The position numbers and the translations under genes were made by a program. Positions 31,553 through 41,259 of a stretch of 64,000 nt of DNA are shown here, one piece after another; position 1 is the first letter of the stretch, and each line of letters starts with the position of its first letter. The notes beneath the pieces were generated by a model, which saw nothing but the letters and a program-made list of their open reading frames with translations, was not told the DNA's origin and did no database searches. The DNA is from Sporosarcina sp. BP05 (GTDB lineage Bacteria > Bacillota > Bacilli > Bacillales_A > Planococcaceae), in contig NZ_JACFTD010000010.1 of assembly GCF_014282005.1 (NCBI RefSeq), positions 1-64,000 of the forward strand, given 5' to 3'.

Positions 31553-33025
31553 ATGTTTTTCAATAGAAATAAACAGGGCGAAACAAAGAAAGCATTACCA
31601 AAACTTATTCGTCCTTTCAAAAAGACTCAAAAAGTCCTCGTTATGACAGTAATGTTAGCAGGACTTGGGATAAATTCAGGTTTTGCGAATGAGGAGGGAA
31701 GTAATAGCCTCTTGACTATATTCCATGTCTATTCAAAAGGGGAGTATGTCGGTGTTATAGCCGATCAAGAAAAGCTGGAAGAATTGAAAGAAGAAGAGCT
31801 GCAAAAGGTGGCCTCCGAATTTAAGAATCTTCCGCTTACAATAGGAACAGATTTGTCAGTGATTCCAGAGCGGGTATTCACAGCAGAAACGGACGATGAC
31901 ATCGTCCTAGAAAAACTTCATGGCACGCTGTCCGTTGAAGCTGAAGCAATAGGCGTTTCAATCGACGGAGAACTGGCATTCTACGTTGATGACATGAACA
32001 CATATAATGAAGTGATTCGCGAGTTGAAATTACAATCCGTTTCTGAAAAGAAGCTTAATGAATTCGAAGCCCGCACAGCTACTACTGAATCAATACCCGC
32101 TTTGAAAGAAGATGAAACGCGTATCGTAAACATCTTAATAAGCGGTGAGATGCAGGCAGTACCGGGGAAAGTATCTCCAGAAGAGGTAAGAAGTACAGAA
32201 GAGGCCATGGTCCTTCTTAATAAGGGAACACTTGAAGAGAAGAAGTATGTAGTACGTTCAGGTGATGTCCTTGGATCAATTGCCGCCGACCACAATATGG
32301 CAACGACTAAATTGTTAGAACTAAATCCGGGCTTTACAGTAGATAAGCTTCTTAGGCTAGGGGACGAGCTTAACGTTACGGTAATTGAGCCTTATGTAGA
32401 AGTGGAAGTCCTTTACGAAACGAAAACAAAAGAAGCAATTAAATACGCAACTCTAACTGAAGAAGATAGTTCCTTATACAAAGGTGAAAAGAAAGTGACA
32501 AAGAAAGGTTCCGACGGGCAAAAAATTGTTACGGAACTAATTCGTAAACGAAACGGTCAGACGATAGGTAGGTCTGTTTCTGATGAAAGTATTATTGTTG
32601 AAGCAGTAGACAAGGTGACGGTTGTCGGAACAAAAGTGATGCCTTCAAGAGGATCAGGTACATTCATTTGGCCTGCATCTGGAGGATATGTATCTAGTCA
32701 AATGGGGACTCGCTGGGGGAGGACGCATCAAGGTATTGATATCGCACGTCCGTCTTCATATGGGATTGTAGCAGCAGATAATGGGGTTGTTACAACTACA
32801 GGACGGCATAGCACATATGGCAATCGGGTTGTTATCACACATAACAACGGCTATGAAACCTTGTATGCACATCTCTCATCGATTGAGGTTAGCGAGGGAC
32901 AAACTGTACCACAGGGAACAAAGATTGGTGTCATGGGGTCGACAGGCCGTTCCACGGGCGTCCATCTTCATTTTGAAGTATTCAAGAATGGTACTAATAT
33001 AAACCCTATGAGCGTGCTAAGATAA
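31553..33025 (+). CDS. M23 metallopeptidase with LysM and G5 domains
   Basis: 490 residues from ATG 31553 (GGAGGGAG at 8-nt spacing). A basic N-terminus and one hydrophobic segment (about 25-50, ending NSGFAN) act as signal or anchor. LysM lies near 230-280 (YVVRSGDVLGSIAADHN), a G5-like domain near 285-355, and the peptidase M23 domain at the C-terminus. Zinc ligands are visible in HQGIDIA and HLHFEV, plus the YAHLS histidine. It cleaves peptidoglycan cross-bridges or stems. It sits directly before walRK, whose regulon controls such hydrolases. Confidence 0.92.
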   Translation: MFFNRNKQGETKKALPKLIRPFKKTQKVLVMTVMLAGLGINSGFANEEGSNSLLTIFHVYSKGEYVGVIADQEKLEELKEEELQKVASEFKNLPLTIGTDLSVIPERVFTAETDDDIVLEKLHGTLSVEAEAIGVSIDGELAFYVDDMNTYNEVIRELKLQSVSEKKLNEFEARTATTESIPALKEDETRIVNILISGEMQAVPGKVSPEEVRSTEEAMVLLNKGTLEEKKYVVRSGDVLGSIAADHNMATTKLLELNPGFTVDKLLRLGDELNVTVIEPYVEVEVLYETKTKEAIKYATLTEEDSSLYKGEKKVTKKGSDGQKIVTELIRKRNGQTIGRSVSDESIIVEAVDKVTVVGTKVMPSRGSGTFIWPASGGYVSSQMGTRWGRTHQGIDIARPSSYGIVAADNGVVTTTGRHSTYGNRVVITHNNGYETLYAHLSSIEVSEGQTVPQGTKIGVMGSTGRSTGVHLHFEVFKNGTNINPMSVLR

Positions 33026-33033
33026 ATAGATAA

Positions 33034-33070
33034 CCAGGGACGATACACATGTTGTATCGTCCCTTTTTTA
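33034..33070 (+). terminator. terminator after the M23 peptidase gene
   Basis: AGGGACGATACA pairs with TGTATCGTCCC around a short loop, followed by T6. Confidence 0.9.
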
Positions 33071-33250
33071 TCATTTCGACACCATTCGAGGAATATTGCC
33101 CGGGAAATAGTGAGAGCGGTAGAGATAAAGAAATATGGTCTATTTATCCTGCCTGTAGTTGAAAGCAGAAAGGTGCGAAGCGTCGGGAAGAATGATAGAG
33201 TAAAAGGACACGGATAGAGGCGCCAACAGGGCGAGATGGGGGAAGAGAAA

Positions 33251-33961
33251 ATGCAAAACAAAGTAATTTTAATTGTCGATGACGAAAAACCAATTGCCGA
33301 TATACTTGAATTTAATCTAAAAAAAGAAGGTTTCACTGTTTTTTGTGCTTACGATGGAGACGAAGCGCTTGAAAAGGTAGAAGAAGTTAAGCCAGATCTG
33401 GTACTTCTTGATATAATGCTTCCGAAGCGCGATGGTATGGAAGTATGCCGAGAAATTCGAAAGAAATATGACTTTCCGATTATAATGCTAACAGCGAAGG
33501 ATTCAGAAATCGATAAAGTACTCGGTTTGGAACTTGGGGCAGATGATTATGTCACAAAGCCATTTGGAACGCGTGAGCTTATTGCGCGTGTGAAAGCAAA
33601 TTTACGCCGTCATATGAAATCAGTTGAGGAAGAACAAGAAGGTGCTACAAATGACATTACAGTTGGAAACCTGATTATTCAGCCAGATGCTTACCTTGTT
33701 CTAAAAAGAGATGAAAAGATTGAACTGACACATCGGGAATTTGAACTTCTTCACTATCTTTCGAAGCATATTGGACAAGTGATGACGCGAGAGCACCTCT
33801 TACAAACAGTATGGGGTTATGATTACTTTGGAGATGTACGAACTGTAGATGTGACAATTCGTCGTTTGCGCGAAAAGATTGAAGATGCACCAAGTAATCC
33901 TACGTGGATTGTGACAAGGCGTGGCGTTGGTTATTACTTACGTGATCCGGAACAGGAGTAA
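33251..33961 (+). CDS. walR: two-component response regulator WalR
   Basis: 236 residues from ATG 33251 (GGGGGAAGAG upstream). The receiver domain has [10 protein letters not shown], phospho-acceptor D in LVLLDIMLP near residue 53, and K in [10 protein letters not shown]. The C-terminal OmpR-type winged helix ends [12 protein letters not shown]. It is the essential regulator of cell-wall metabolism in Bacillales. It is followed by its kinase after 5 nt. Confidence 0.98.
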   Translation: MQNKVILIVDDEKPIADILEFNLKKEGFTVFCAYDGDEALEKVEEVKPDLVLLDIMLPKRDGMEVCREIRKKYDFPIIMLTAKDSEIDKVLGLELGADDYVTKPFGTRELIARVKANLRRHMKSVEEEQEGATNDITVGNLIIQPDAYLVLKRDEKIELTHREFELLHYLSKHIGQVMTREHLLQTVWGYDYFGDVRTVDVTIRRLREKIEDAPSNPTWIVTRRGVGYYLRDPEQE

Positions 33962-33966
33962 CAGTC

Positions 33967-35793
33967 ATGCAAAAAGTTGGTTTTTTTCGATCTATCCACG
34001 TTAAATTTGTCTTAATCTATGTGATGCTAATTCTAATTGCAATGGAAATAATCGGGCTTTATTTTGCACGCGAGCTCGAACAGACCCTGAAAACAAACTT
34101 CACAACATCAATTGCCGATAGGATGAGTTTGGTTGAATTCAGTGTGAGTGAAGAAATGATAAAAAAACGAGCCGCGGACGACCCGATGACACTTGAGAAG
34201 AGTCTTCAGGACGTCCTTTCGGGCTTTAAATCGGAAGATATCAATGAAGTCCGGGTTATTAATGCTGGGAATATTATTCTTGCAACATCGGCCTTAAATA
34301 ATTTATCCATGGTCGGGCAGCGTTCAGCGGACGACATTGTGAGAAAATCAAATGCATCGAAAGCTCAATATGACATTATCAATCTGGACCGAAAAACAAG
34401 AAACCGAATCTTGGTTCGTGCAACTCCGATAGTTGTTGATGATGAAGTAAAAGGCATACTTTATCTCGAGGCAAATATTGAAAAGGTGTTTAAACAAATT
34501 GATGAAGTAAATCGTATATTAGCCGGCGGAGTAGCTGTATCGTTGTCTATTACAATCATTCTTGGCATTTTGATCGCACAGACGATGACAAGACCAATAT
34601 CTGATATGAGACGGCAGGCCCAAGCAATGGCGAAAGGAAACTTCTCGCGAAAAGTTCGTGTCTATGGAAATGACGAAATGGGGCAACTTGCAATCGCCTT
34701 TAACCATTTAACGAACCAATTGCAAGAATCTCAGTCATCAACTGAAAGTGAACGGCGGAAACTGGCTTCCGTATTGGAGAATATGACTGATGGTGTTATT
34801 GCAACTGATCGTAAAGGTCGCGTCAGCCTTATTAATGACTCCGCTCTTCTGATGCTAAGACTGACACGGGATTTGGTTTTGAACCGACCGATTTCTAGCA
34901 TTCTTGGACTTGAGCAGGAATATGCATTTGAAGATTTAATCCAAGTCAAAGAATCTATTGCACTCGATTTTAGTACGGAAGATCAGCCTTATATTTTACG
35001 GGCAAACTTTTCCGTTACACAAAGAGAAACTGGTTTTGTGAATGGCCTTATTGTTGTCTTACATGACAATACAGAACAAGAGAAAATCGACATGGAAAGG
35101 CGCGAATTTGTTTCAAATGTATCGCACGAATTGCGTACACCACTGACAACAATGCGAAGTTACTTGGAGGCGCTTGCTGATGGTGCATGGAAGAATGAGG
35201 AGATTGCACCATCCTTCCTTCACGTAACGCAGACTGAAACCGAGCGAATGATTCGCCTTGTTAACGATTTATTGAAGCTATCACGCATGGACAGTAGAGA
35301 TTATGATTTGAATAAAGAATGGGTTGAATTCAATTACTTTTTCAAATCAATCATTGATCGATTTGAGTTTTCGAAGTCTCAAGAAGTCCAGTTTATACGC
35401 CTTCTCTCTTCCACCGAGTTGTTTGTTGAAATCGATACGGATAAGATGACTCAGGTGCTAGATAATATTATTTCAAATGCATTAAAATATTCACCGGACG
35501 GCGGAAATATCCGTTTTGGCATCACAATGTCCGAAGACTTTATTAAAGTAATGATTTCGGATGATGGCATGGGAATACCACAGGCGAACGTTAAACGGAT
35601 TTTTGACAGATTCTATCGAGCAGATCGTGCAAGATCCCGTGCGATGGGTGGTACAGGACTAGGCCTGGCAATTGCTCGTGAAATGATTGTGGCGCACGAA
35701 GGAGAAATATGGGCGGAAAGCGAAGAAGGAAAAGGGACGACAATATTCTTTACGTTGCCGTTTGAACTTCAGGAGGACGGTGAATGGGGTTGA
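33967..35793 (+). CDS. walK: sensor histidine kinase WalK
   Basis: 608 residues. Two transmembrane helices (about 12-32 and 180-203) flank an extracellular Cache-like domain. Then come HAMP (about 205-260), PAS (about 265-365), HisKA with the phospho-His in FVSNVSHELRTPLTTM near residue 385, and an ATPase with N-box and GGTGLGLAIAREM. It phosphorylates WalR in response to cell-wall status. Overlaps walH by 10 nt. Confidence 0.97.
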   Translation: MQKVGFFRSIHVKFVLIYVMLILIAMEIIGLYFARELEQTLKTNFTTSIADRMSLVEFSVSEEMIKKRAADDPMTLEKSLQDVLSGFKSEDINEVRVINAGNIILATSALNNLSMVGQRSADDIVRKSNASKAQYDIINLDRKTRNRILVRATPIVVDDEVKGILYLEANIEKVFKQIDEVNRILAGGVAVSLSITIILGILIAQTMTRPISDMRRQAQAMAKGNFSRKVRVYGNDEMGQLAIAFNHLTNQLQESQSSTESERRKLASVLENMTDGVIATDRKGRVSLINDSALLMLRLTRDLVLNRPISSILGLEQEYAFEDLIQVKESIALDFSTEDQPYILRANFSVTQRETGFVNGLIVVLHDNTEQEKIDMERREFVSNVSHELRTPLTTMRSYLEALADGAWKNEEIAPSFLHVTQTETERMIRLVNDLLKLSRMDSRDYDLNKEWVEFNYFFKSIIDRFEFSKSQEVQFIRLLSSTELFVEIDTDKMTQVLDNIISNALKYSPDGGNIRFGITMSEDFIKVMISDDGMGIPQANVKRIFDRFYRADRARSRAMGGTGLGLAIAREMIVAHEGEIWAESEEGKGTTIFFTLPFELQEDGEWG

Positions 35794-37106
35794 AATATGT
35801 TGAAACTGTCAAATCAATCGTACTTTTCTTACTTGTGGCGCTCAGCATTATACTTACATTTTCTATTTGGACGTATTCACCACGATATGAAACCATTGAG
35901 CAGTTTCCGCCCGTAGATATTTCTATAGGTGGTAAAAAGAAAATTGATGAAATTATAAAACCTTATAAAGTGTTATTTAACTTTGATGACGTTTTGAAAG
36001 GAACGACTGATTCAGATAAAATTGACCGTATTATGGATAAGATCACAGATTGGAAAATAGCAGACATTACCCCGGTGGATGAAAACTTTACAACAGAGGA
36101 TATAAGCACATTTCTACGGAAGCCTAACCGGTTTACAGTGTTCTTTCAAAGTGAAATCCCTTTGTCTGTCTATGACAGCGTTTTGACAATTGAAGAACCA
36201 ACGCCCGAAATTTCATTTAACCAGATTGTGGTTGAGTGGAAGCCAGACAATAATGCGATGACTGTTTACTTTGTGAGTAAAGTAAACAAGAAGCTTTATA
36301 GCGGAAAAGTGAAGGCGGAGGATTATCAAAGTCTCGATAATTCAATATTAACAAAGGGGCGAGAGCTTCAAGAGTATAAAGAAGTAAAACCTGATAGTTC
36401 TTCCTATCTCGTAGTTTCAGCTGAGCCTGTGGAAACGATCAAGTACACGTTTCTTGAGGATGAAGTACCCATTAATAAATTCCGTGATGCATTGTTCAGT
36501 GATGCAAATGCAGTACGGAACAGCCAAGTGGGAATTCATCATGAAGAACTTGCCGACGATCATGCATTGATGAATGTTTATACAGAGAAGAAAACATTTA
36601 AATATGTTTCTCCAAGTGCAGATAGTAGAGAGCTTGCAATTCCCTCAGAGTTACTAATAAATACAATCAACTTCGTCAACGTACATGGCGGATGGACAGA
36701 CGAATTTAGATTTACGTACATGGATGCGAAGACCCGGTTTGTACGATTTCGGTTATATTTGAACGGATTACCTGTCTATACAGATTCCAGCTCTTCTGCT
36801 GAAATTCTTCAAAAGTGGGGGAAAAACCGGATATATAGTTATGCCAGGCCGTACTATAGACTTAATTCTCAATATCCAGCAAAAACAGAAGTTGAACTTC
36901 TTCCACCAGGCACTGATATTGCTGAAAGGCTTAGAAAATCGGATATGTTGGACTTGGATGCTGTCGAGGAAATTACTCCGGGTTACTTTATGAAATATAA
37001 GCCAGGACTATTCATCATGGAACCGGCGTGGTTTTACTTGATAAACGGCAATTGGAGCCGCTTTTCACCTGAAGGTTTAGGAGGTGAATTGATTGGATTG
37101 GAATAA
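35784..37106 (+). CDS. walH: WalRK regulatory protein WalH (YycH)
   Basis: 440 residues, one N-terminal transmembrane helix (about 10-30) and a large extracellular domain. Position between walK and walI and overall architecture identify it as YycH, which modulates WalK through membrane-helix contacts. It overlaps both neighbours (10 nt and 14 nt), indicating tight translational coupling. Confidence 0.93.
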   Translation: MGLKYVETVKSIVLFLLVALSIILTFSIWTYSPRYETIEQFPPVDISIGGKKKIDEIIKPYKVLFNFDDVLKGTTDSDKIDRIMDKITDWKIADITPVDENFTTEDISTFLRKPNRFTVFFQSEIPLSVYDSVLTIEEPTPEISFNQIVVEWKPDNNAMTVYFVSKVNKKLYSGKVKAEDYQSLDNSILTKGRELQEYKEVKPDSSSYLVVSAEPVETIKYTFLEDEVPINKFRDALFSDANAVRNSQVGIHHEELADDHALMNVYTEKKTFKYVSPSADSRELAIPSELLINTINFVNVHGGWTDEFRFTYMDAKTRFVRFRLYLNGLPVYTDSSSSAEILQKWGKNRIYSYARPYYRLNSQYPAKTEVELLPPGTDIAERLRKSDMLDLDAVEEITPGYFMKYKPGLFIMEPAWFYLINGNWSRFSPEGLGGELIGLE

Positions 37107-37905
37107 GTCGAAAACAATATTCATTATTGTCTTTTCAATAGTAAACGTTTTCCTCTACCATCTTTATTTGAACAAGCTTACAGATGCACAAAATGTCCAG
37201 GTGATGGGGAAAACACCAATCGAAGAATTGCTGAAGATGGATAATGTTACGTATGACGAACTGCCACCCTACAAAAATGATCAGTTTTATATGTCCGCAA
37301 GATCTATGATATTTACAGATGAGCAGATAGACAAACTTGAAAATCAAATAGTCGAGGTTTCGGACGAAACATATCTTCAATCGGAATTGAATGATCCGGT
37401 CAGTGTGCTGAATGAGAAAGGCGATTTTGATTTTACGAAAGTTCTTTCAAAGTACGTATTAAACGGCGCCGAGTACGAACTATGGACCGTGAATGAAGAG
37501 ACGCGGCAAGCATTACTTTTTCAGAAAGTGAAGGACAATCCTATTTATTTCAGTCGTAATGCGATGCTGACATTGCATTGGAATGAGAAGAAGGAAGTTA
37601 CAAACTACGAGCAAGGTATGCTGGAAGAGTTCGGCACTTTTAATCGTAAAAAAGATCTTCTTTCTCCTATAGAGGCAATCGGTAATTTGTACTCACGTGG
37701 GTACTTGAAACAAGGTTCCAAAGTAAAGTATATGAAGCTCGGTTATTCGACACATGTTCAAGTATCGGAAACCCAAGTGTTTGCTCCGACATGGCATGTG
37801 CGTGTAGAATTAAAGGATGGAGTAATAGAAGATTACTTCATCAATGCAATTGAAGGTATGATTATAGAATTACAGCATGAACCGTTGGAAGAAGAGAATG
37901 AATAA
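37093..37905 (+). CDS. walI: WalRK regulatory protein WalI (YycI)
   Basis: 270 residues. It starts MDWNKSKTIFIIVFSIVNVFLYHLYLN, a single membrane anchor typical of YycI, followed by an extracytoplasmic domain. It acts with YycH on WalK. The stop lies 12 nt before walJ. Confidence 0.93.
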   Translation: MDWNKSKTIFIIVFSIVNVFLYHLYLNKLTDAQNVQVMGKTPIEELLKMDNVTYDELPPYKNDQFYMSARSMIFTDEQIDKLENQIVEVSDETYLQSELNDPVSVLNEKGDFDFTKVLSKYVLNGAEYELWTVNEETRQALLFQKVKDNPIYFSRNAMLTLHWNEKKEVTNYEQGMLEEFGTFNRKKDLLSPIEAIGNLYSRGYLKQGSKVKYMKLGYSTHVQVSETQVFAPTWHVRVELKDGVIEDYFINAIEGMIIELQHEPLEEENE

Positions 37906-37917
37906 GGGGTTTTTGTA

Positions 37918-38706
37918 ATGCGTTTTAGTGTCCTCGCAAGCGGCAGTAGCGGCAATGCGGTATTTATAGAGAGCGATGAACATACTTTTCTCGTTGATGC
38001 GGGATTTAGTGCGAAGAAGATGGACAGTTTAATGGCTGGCATTGATCGTTCTATGAAAAAGATTGACGGTATTTTTGTAACACACGAGCATAGTGACCAT
38101 ATAAAAGGAATTGGTGTTGTCGCACGAAAATACGGGACGCCAATTTATGCTAATGAAAAAACATGGCAGGCGATGGATGGTCTTGTGGGCAATATTCCGC
38201 TTGATCAGCGTTTTCAATTTGATATGGAAACAGTGAAATCATTCGGTTCACTCGATGTTCAGTCATTTGCAGTTTCACACGACGCAGCTGATCCGATGTT
38301 TTACGTTTTCCATGAGAATGGTCGGAAACTTGCGGTCATTACAGACACGGGTTATGTGAGTGATAGGATGAAAGGGTTCATCCGCGGTGCAGATGCTTTT
38401 GTCTTTGAAAGCAACCATGACGTCAGCATGTTGCAGGTAGGGCGCTATCCTTGGTCCGTGAAACGACGAATTCTTAGTGATGTTGGACATGTATCCAATG
38501 AAGATGCTGCAGTTGCAATGAGCGAAGTTGTCGATCAAAAAGATACGAGAATTTATTTATCACATTTGAGTAAAGATAATAATATGAAAGACCTTGCAAG
38601 GATGAGTGTTACACAGACGCTTGAGACATGTGGTATCAGGACAGGTGAATTTGTTCATCTTTATGATACGGATGCAGATCAGCCGACCGAACTTGTCACA
38701 GTATAG
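37918..38706 (+). CDS. walJ: metallo-beta-lactamase-fold nuclease WalJ (YycJ)
   Basis: 262 residues, soluble. [17 protein letters not shown] opens the fold, [10 protein letters not shown] near residue 60 is the HxHxDH metal motif, and DTGYVS provides a further Asp ligand. YycJ proteins are 5'-3' exonucleases tied to mismatch repair and to cell division/replication coordination. Last gene of the wal operon. Confidence 0.95.
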   Translation: MRFSVLASGSSGNAVFIESDEHTFLVDAGFSAKKMDSLMAGIDRSMKKIDGIFVTHEHSDHIKGIGVVARKYGTPIYANEKTWQAMDGLVGNIPLDQRFQFDMETVKSFGSLDVQSFAVSHDAADPMFYVFHENGRKLAVITDTGYVSDRMKGFIRGADAFVFESNHDVSMLQVGRYPWSVKRRILSDVGHVSNEDAAVAMSEVVDQKDTRIYLSHLSKDNNMKDLARMSVTQTLETCGIRTGEFVHLYDTDADQPTELVTV

Positions 38707-38742
38707 AGTAATGTCTCTAGCCTTACCTTCGAGGGATTGTAT

Positions 38743-38771
38743 AAAAACCTTACTAGTGTAAGGTTTTTTAT
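38743..38771 (+). terminator. terminator of the wal operon
   Basis: AAAACCTTAC-TAG-TGTAAGGTTTT, followed by T6. Confidence 0.9.
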
Positions 38772-38799
38772 TTGTCTAGGAAATTATAAAATCACGTAC

Positions 38800-38808
38800 T
38801 GTGGATAA
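38800..38808 (-). promoter_or_regulatory. single consensus DnaA box before htrA
   Basis: TGTGGATAA (reverse of TTATCCACA) in the walJ-htrA gap. With the cluster downstream of htrA it brackets that gene. Confidence 0.6.
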
Positions 38809-38817
38809 GCTGCTACA

Positions 38818-38945
38818 GAGAGATTTCGCGTCCAGACTCCATCGGCTAGAGGCTCGGAGGCCCGTAGGACGTGGGTCACGCAGACATTGCCGCGGGCCTA
38901 CAGGACTTAGGCTGCATTCATTTGTAACAGGCACTTGCGCTTTTA
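38818..38945. repeat. dispersed intergenic repeat, degenerate copy
   Basis: TCCAGACTCCATCGGCTAGAG at the left and AGGCACTTGCGCTTTT at the right correspond to the ends of the 16398-16535 element. The middle has CCCGTAGGACGTGGGTCACG and GGGCCTACAGGAC arms. No coding capacity. Confidence 0.5.
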
Positions 38946-39014
38946 ATTTTTTGAAATGGCTGAAATAGGGTAATGTTAACTACAATGACATCATCAGTAG
39001 AAAGGGAGAGGTGT

Positions 39015-40262
39015 ATGGACGAACACAATCAGAATCAAATGAATGGAGGACCACAACCTTCTGCTCCAGTACTGGAAAGTACATCGCGCAATAGTCAAAA
39101 GCCTCCGAAAAGAAGAGGCGGTTTCATATCAGGGTTTATTGGCGTTGGAATTGGTGCGCTTCTTGTTTGGTTCATCATGCAAGGTGAAAGTAATACAAAG
39201 GAACAACTGCAGACGAATAGTGCAGAGCAGAAGACCGACGTTATGCCAACAAATCGTGTATCCCTCGATGTGACTAGCGATGTAACAGACATCGTTGAAA
39301 AAGTGGTAGATTCAGTTGTTGGCGTAACGAACTTAAAAACGGATAGTGATCCTTGGTCGCCCGTAGAAACGACGAGGGAAACGGGTTCTGGTTCCGGTGT
39401 CATTTATAAGAAGCAAGGTGACAAAGCCTACGTCGTCACGAATCACCACGTTGTGGAAGGTGCGCAAGAACTTGAAATTACTTTCGATGATGGTTCAAAG
39501 ACGGCAGGAAAAATCATTGGCAGCGATATGTGGACTGACTTAGCCGTCATTGAAATTGACGCTAAACTTGTTAAAACAGTTATTGATTTTGGGGATTCGG
39601 ATGCTTTGAAACGCGGTGAAACAGTAATTGCGATTGGAAACCCGCTTGGCCTTGGTTTTTCAGGTTCGGTAACCGTCGGTGTTGTATCTGGAAAAGATCG
39701 TTCGATTCCAATTGATTTCGATGAGAATGGCACAGTAGATTGGTTTGCAGACGTCCTACAAACCGACGCTGCTATCAACCCAGGTAACTCGGGAGGCGCA
39801 TTGATTAACCTTGGTGGACAGCTTATCGGCATTAATTCCATGAAAATATCGGAAGCAACAGTTGAAGGAATCGGACTGGCCATTCCCGTCAATCTTGCAA
39901 CACCGATTATCGATCAACTTGAAAAGCAAGGAAAAGTAAACCGTCCAACAATGGGCGTTACATTACTCGATCTTAGAAGCATACCTGCGCAGCAACAAAG
40001 GGAAATGCTAAAATTACCGACGAATGTAACAGATGGGGTTATTATCAATGAGGTTATGATCAATTCGCCTGCTGAACTTGCTGGCGTGAAGCAGTATGAT
40101 GTCATCGTTGAGATGGACGGCGAAAAAATTGAAGATATGGTCAGCTTGCGTAAACACTTGTATACTTCGAAGGAAGTAGGCGACACGATGCAAATGAAAG
40201 TGTATCGCGATGGGCAATTGCTCGAAATTGAAATGGTGTTAAAAGACGGTAACTCGTTCTGA
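39015..40262 (+). CDS. HtrA-family trypsin-like serine protease
   Basis: 415 residues from ATG 39015 (GGGAGAGGTG). A cytoplasmic N-tail and one transmembrane helix (about 35-55) anchor it, placing the protease outside. The catalytic triad is H in VTNHHVVEG, D in TDLAVIEID, and S in NPGNSGGALI. A PDZ domain occupies about 310-405. It degrades or refolds damaged secreted proteins. Its place after walJ is that of B. subtilis yyxA/htrC. A terminator and DnaA boxes follow. Confidence 0.94.
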   Translation: MDEHNQNQMNGGPQPSAPVLESTSRNSQKPPKRRGGFISGFIGVGIGALLVWFIMQGESNTKEQLQTNSAEQKTDVMPTNRVSLDVTSDVTDIVEKVVDSVVGVTNLKTDSDPWSPVETTRETGSGSGVIYKKQGDKAYVVTNHHVVEGAQELEITFDDGSKTAGKIIGSDMWTDLAVIEIDAKLVKTVIDFGDSDALKRGETVIAIGNPLGLGFSGSVTVGVVSGKDRSIPIDFDENGTVDWFADVLQTDAAINPGNSGGALINLGGQLIGINSMKISEATVEGIGLAIPVNLATPIIDQLEKQGKVNRPTMGVTLLDLRSIPAQQQREMLKLPTNVTDGVIINEVMINSPAELAGVKQYDVIVEMDGEKIEDMVSLRKHLYTSKEVGDTMQMKVYRDGQLLEIEMVLKDGNSF

Positions 40263-40305
40263 TAATAAAAATTATACACAGATTCCTATGAAAAACTTAT
40301 CCACA

Positions 40306-40348
40306 ACGGGTATAATAGCTAACAGCTAGCTATTACGCCCGTTTTTTT
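40306..40348 (+). terminator. terminator after htrA
   Basis: ACGGG...AATAGCTA pairs with TAGCTATT...CCCGT, followed by T7. Confidence 0.85.
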
Positions 40349-40429
40349 ATTATATTCGCCCTTTGTGGATAAATCTAAAAATTTGTGAATAACTTTGTGC
40401 AAAATAAAAAGCTGAAAGTTGGGATAGAA

Positions 40430-40594
40430 ATGAATATTAATAGCTGCGAAACTCATATAAACCATGCCTTAGACGTTTTTGTAGCGGAGCAAGGAAAGTT
40501 TCCAATTATGGAAGTTGTACCGGAAGAAGAAAAGTTATCCACAAAATGCAACTACTGCGAAGAGTTTGCGATATATGTTGTGGTGGACGAATAG
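40430..40594 (+). CDS. CxxH/CxxC small protein
   Basis: 54 residues from ATG 40430 (the frame opens earlier at a GTG with no SD). It carries CETH near the N-terminus and CNYC near residue 40, the CxxH...CxxC pattern of a family found next to rlmH in Bacillus (BA_5709 type, from memory). This suggests a small zinc-binding protein. A DnaA box lies inside the gene, so its expression could sense DnaA. Function unknown. Confidence 0.85.
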   Translation: MNINSCETHINHALDVFVAEQGKFPIMEVVPEEEKLSTKCNYCEEFAIYVVVDE

Positions 40595-40673
40595 CCAGAC
40601 ACAAGATGTAGATAATAGGTGTGGATATGTGTATAAGTTTTGTTTGTAATAAATTAAAAAGGGTGGACAACTT

Positions 40674-41153
40674 GTGAATATTACAATTGTGACAGTAGGT
40701 AAATTAAAAGAGAAGTATTTAAAAATGGGCATTGAGGAATTCTCTAAACGATTAGGCGCGTATGCAAAAGTTAACGTAGTCGAAGTAGTAGATGAGAAAG
40801 CACCTGAATCATTAAGCGATGCTGATATGGAAATTGTGAAGAAAAAAGAAGCGGAACGAATTCTGGCGAAAATCGGGTCGGATACGTATGTGATTGCGCT
40901 TGCGATTGAAGGAAAGATGAAGACGTCAGAAGAGCTAGCTGCGGACTTAGAGTCGTTGATGACCTACGGACGTAGTAAGGTAGCGTTTGTTATCGGCGGA
41001 TCGCTAGGATTGCATGACAGTGTAATAAAACGGGCAGATGAATTACTGTCCTTTTCGAAAATGACATTTCCACATCAGATGATGAAGCTGATATTGTTGG
41101 AGCAGGTATATAGGGCTTTCAGGATAATGAAGAATGAACCGTACCATAAGTAA
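40674..41153 (+). CDS. rlmH: 23S rRNA pseudouridine-1915 N3-methyltransferase RlmH
   Basis: 159 residues from GTG 40674. SPOUT-class methyltransferase. The start [18 protein letters not shown], the SAM-pocket segment [13 protein letters not shown] and the C-terminal [13 protein letters not shown] are all RlmH signatures. The last codons (PYHK-stop) correspond to the attachment site used by SCC elements in staphylococci (orfX), and a near-copy of this 3' end recurs 2.2 kb downstream. Confidence 0.97.
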   Translation: MNITIVTVGKLKEKYLKMGIEEFSKRLGAYAKVNVVEVVDEKAPESLSDADMEIVKKKEAERILAKIGSDTYVIALAIEGKMKTSEELAADLESLMTYGRSKVAFVIGGSLGLHDSVIKRADELLSFSKMTFPHQMMKLILLEQVYRAFRIMKNEPYHK

Positions 41154-41158
41154 AGGCG
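41135..41158 (+). repeat. rlmH 3'-end repeat, candidate SCC-like attachment site (left)
   Basis: The 21 bp at 41138-41158, containing CCGTACCATAAGT and AAGGCG and encoding the last RlmH residues plus stop, recur at 43335-43355 with one difference. The sequence GAACCGTACCATAAGTAA matches the staphylococcal SCC attachment core I recall (GAAGCTTATCATAAGTAA) at 15 of 18 bases. Confidence 0.7.
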
Positions 41159-41259
41159 GTTTTTGTTATAGAAATTTCAAATCTTTTTAATGATTGTGGT
41201 GTTTGAACCTCTTGAACTTCAGCTGAAATTTATAATGCCTATGATTGGGGACCGTATGG

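Larger units (their letters stand above)
40272..40636. promoter_or_regulatory. cluster of seven DnaA-box-like sites
   Basis: TTATNCACA matches on either strand: 40272-40280, 40297-40305, 40364-40372, 40384-40392, 40535-40543 and 40628-40636. One more, TGTGGATAT (40620-40628), has one mismatch. They span htrA's terminator and the whole CxxH/CxxC gene. B. subtilis has DnaA-box clusters outside oriC that restrain initiation; this locus is a candidate equivalent. Confidence 0.75.
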
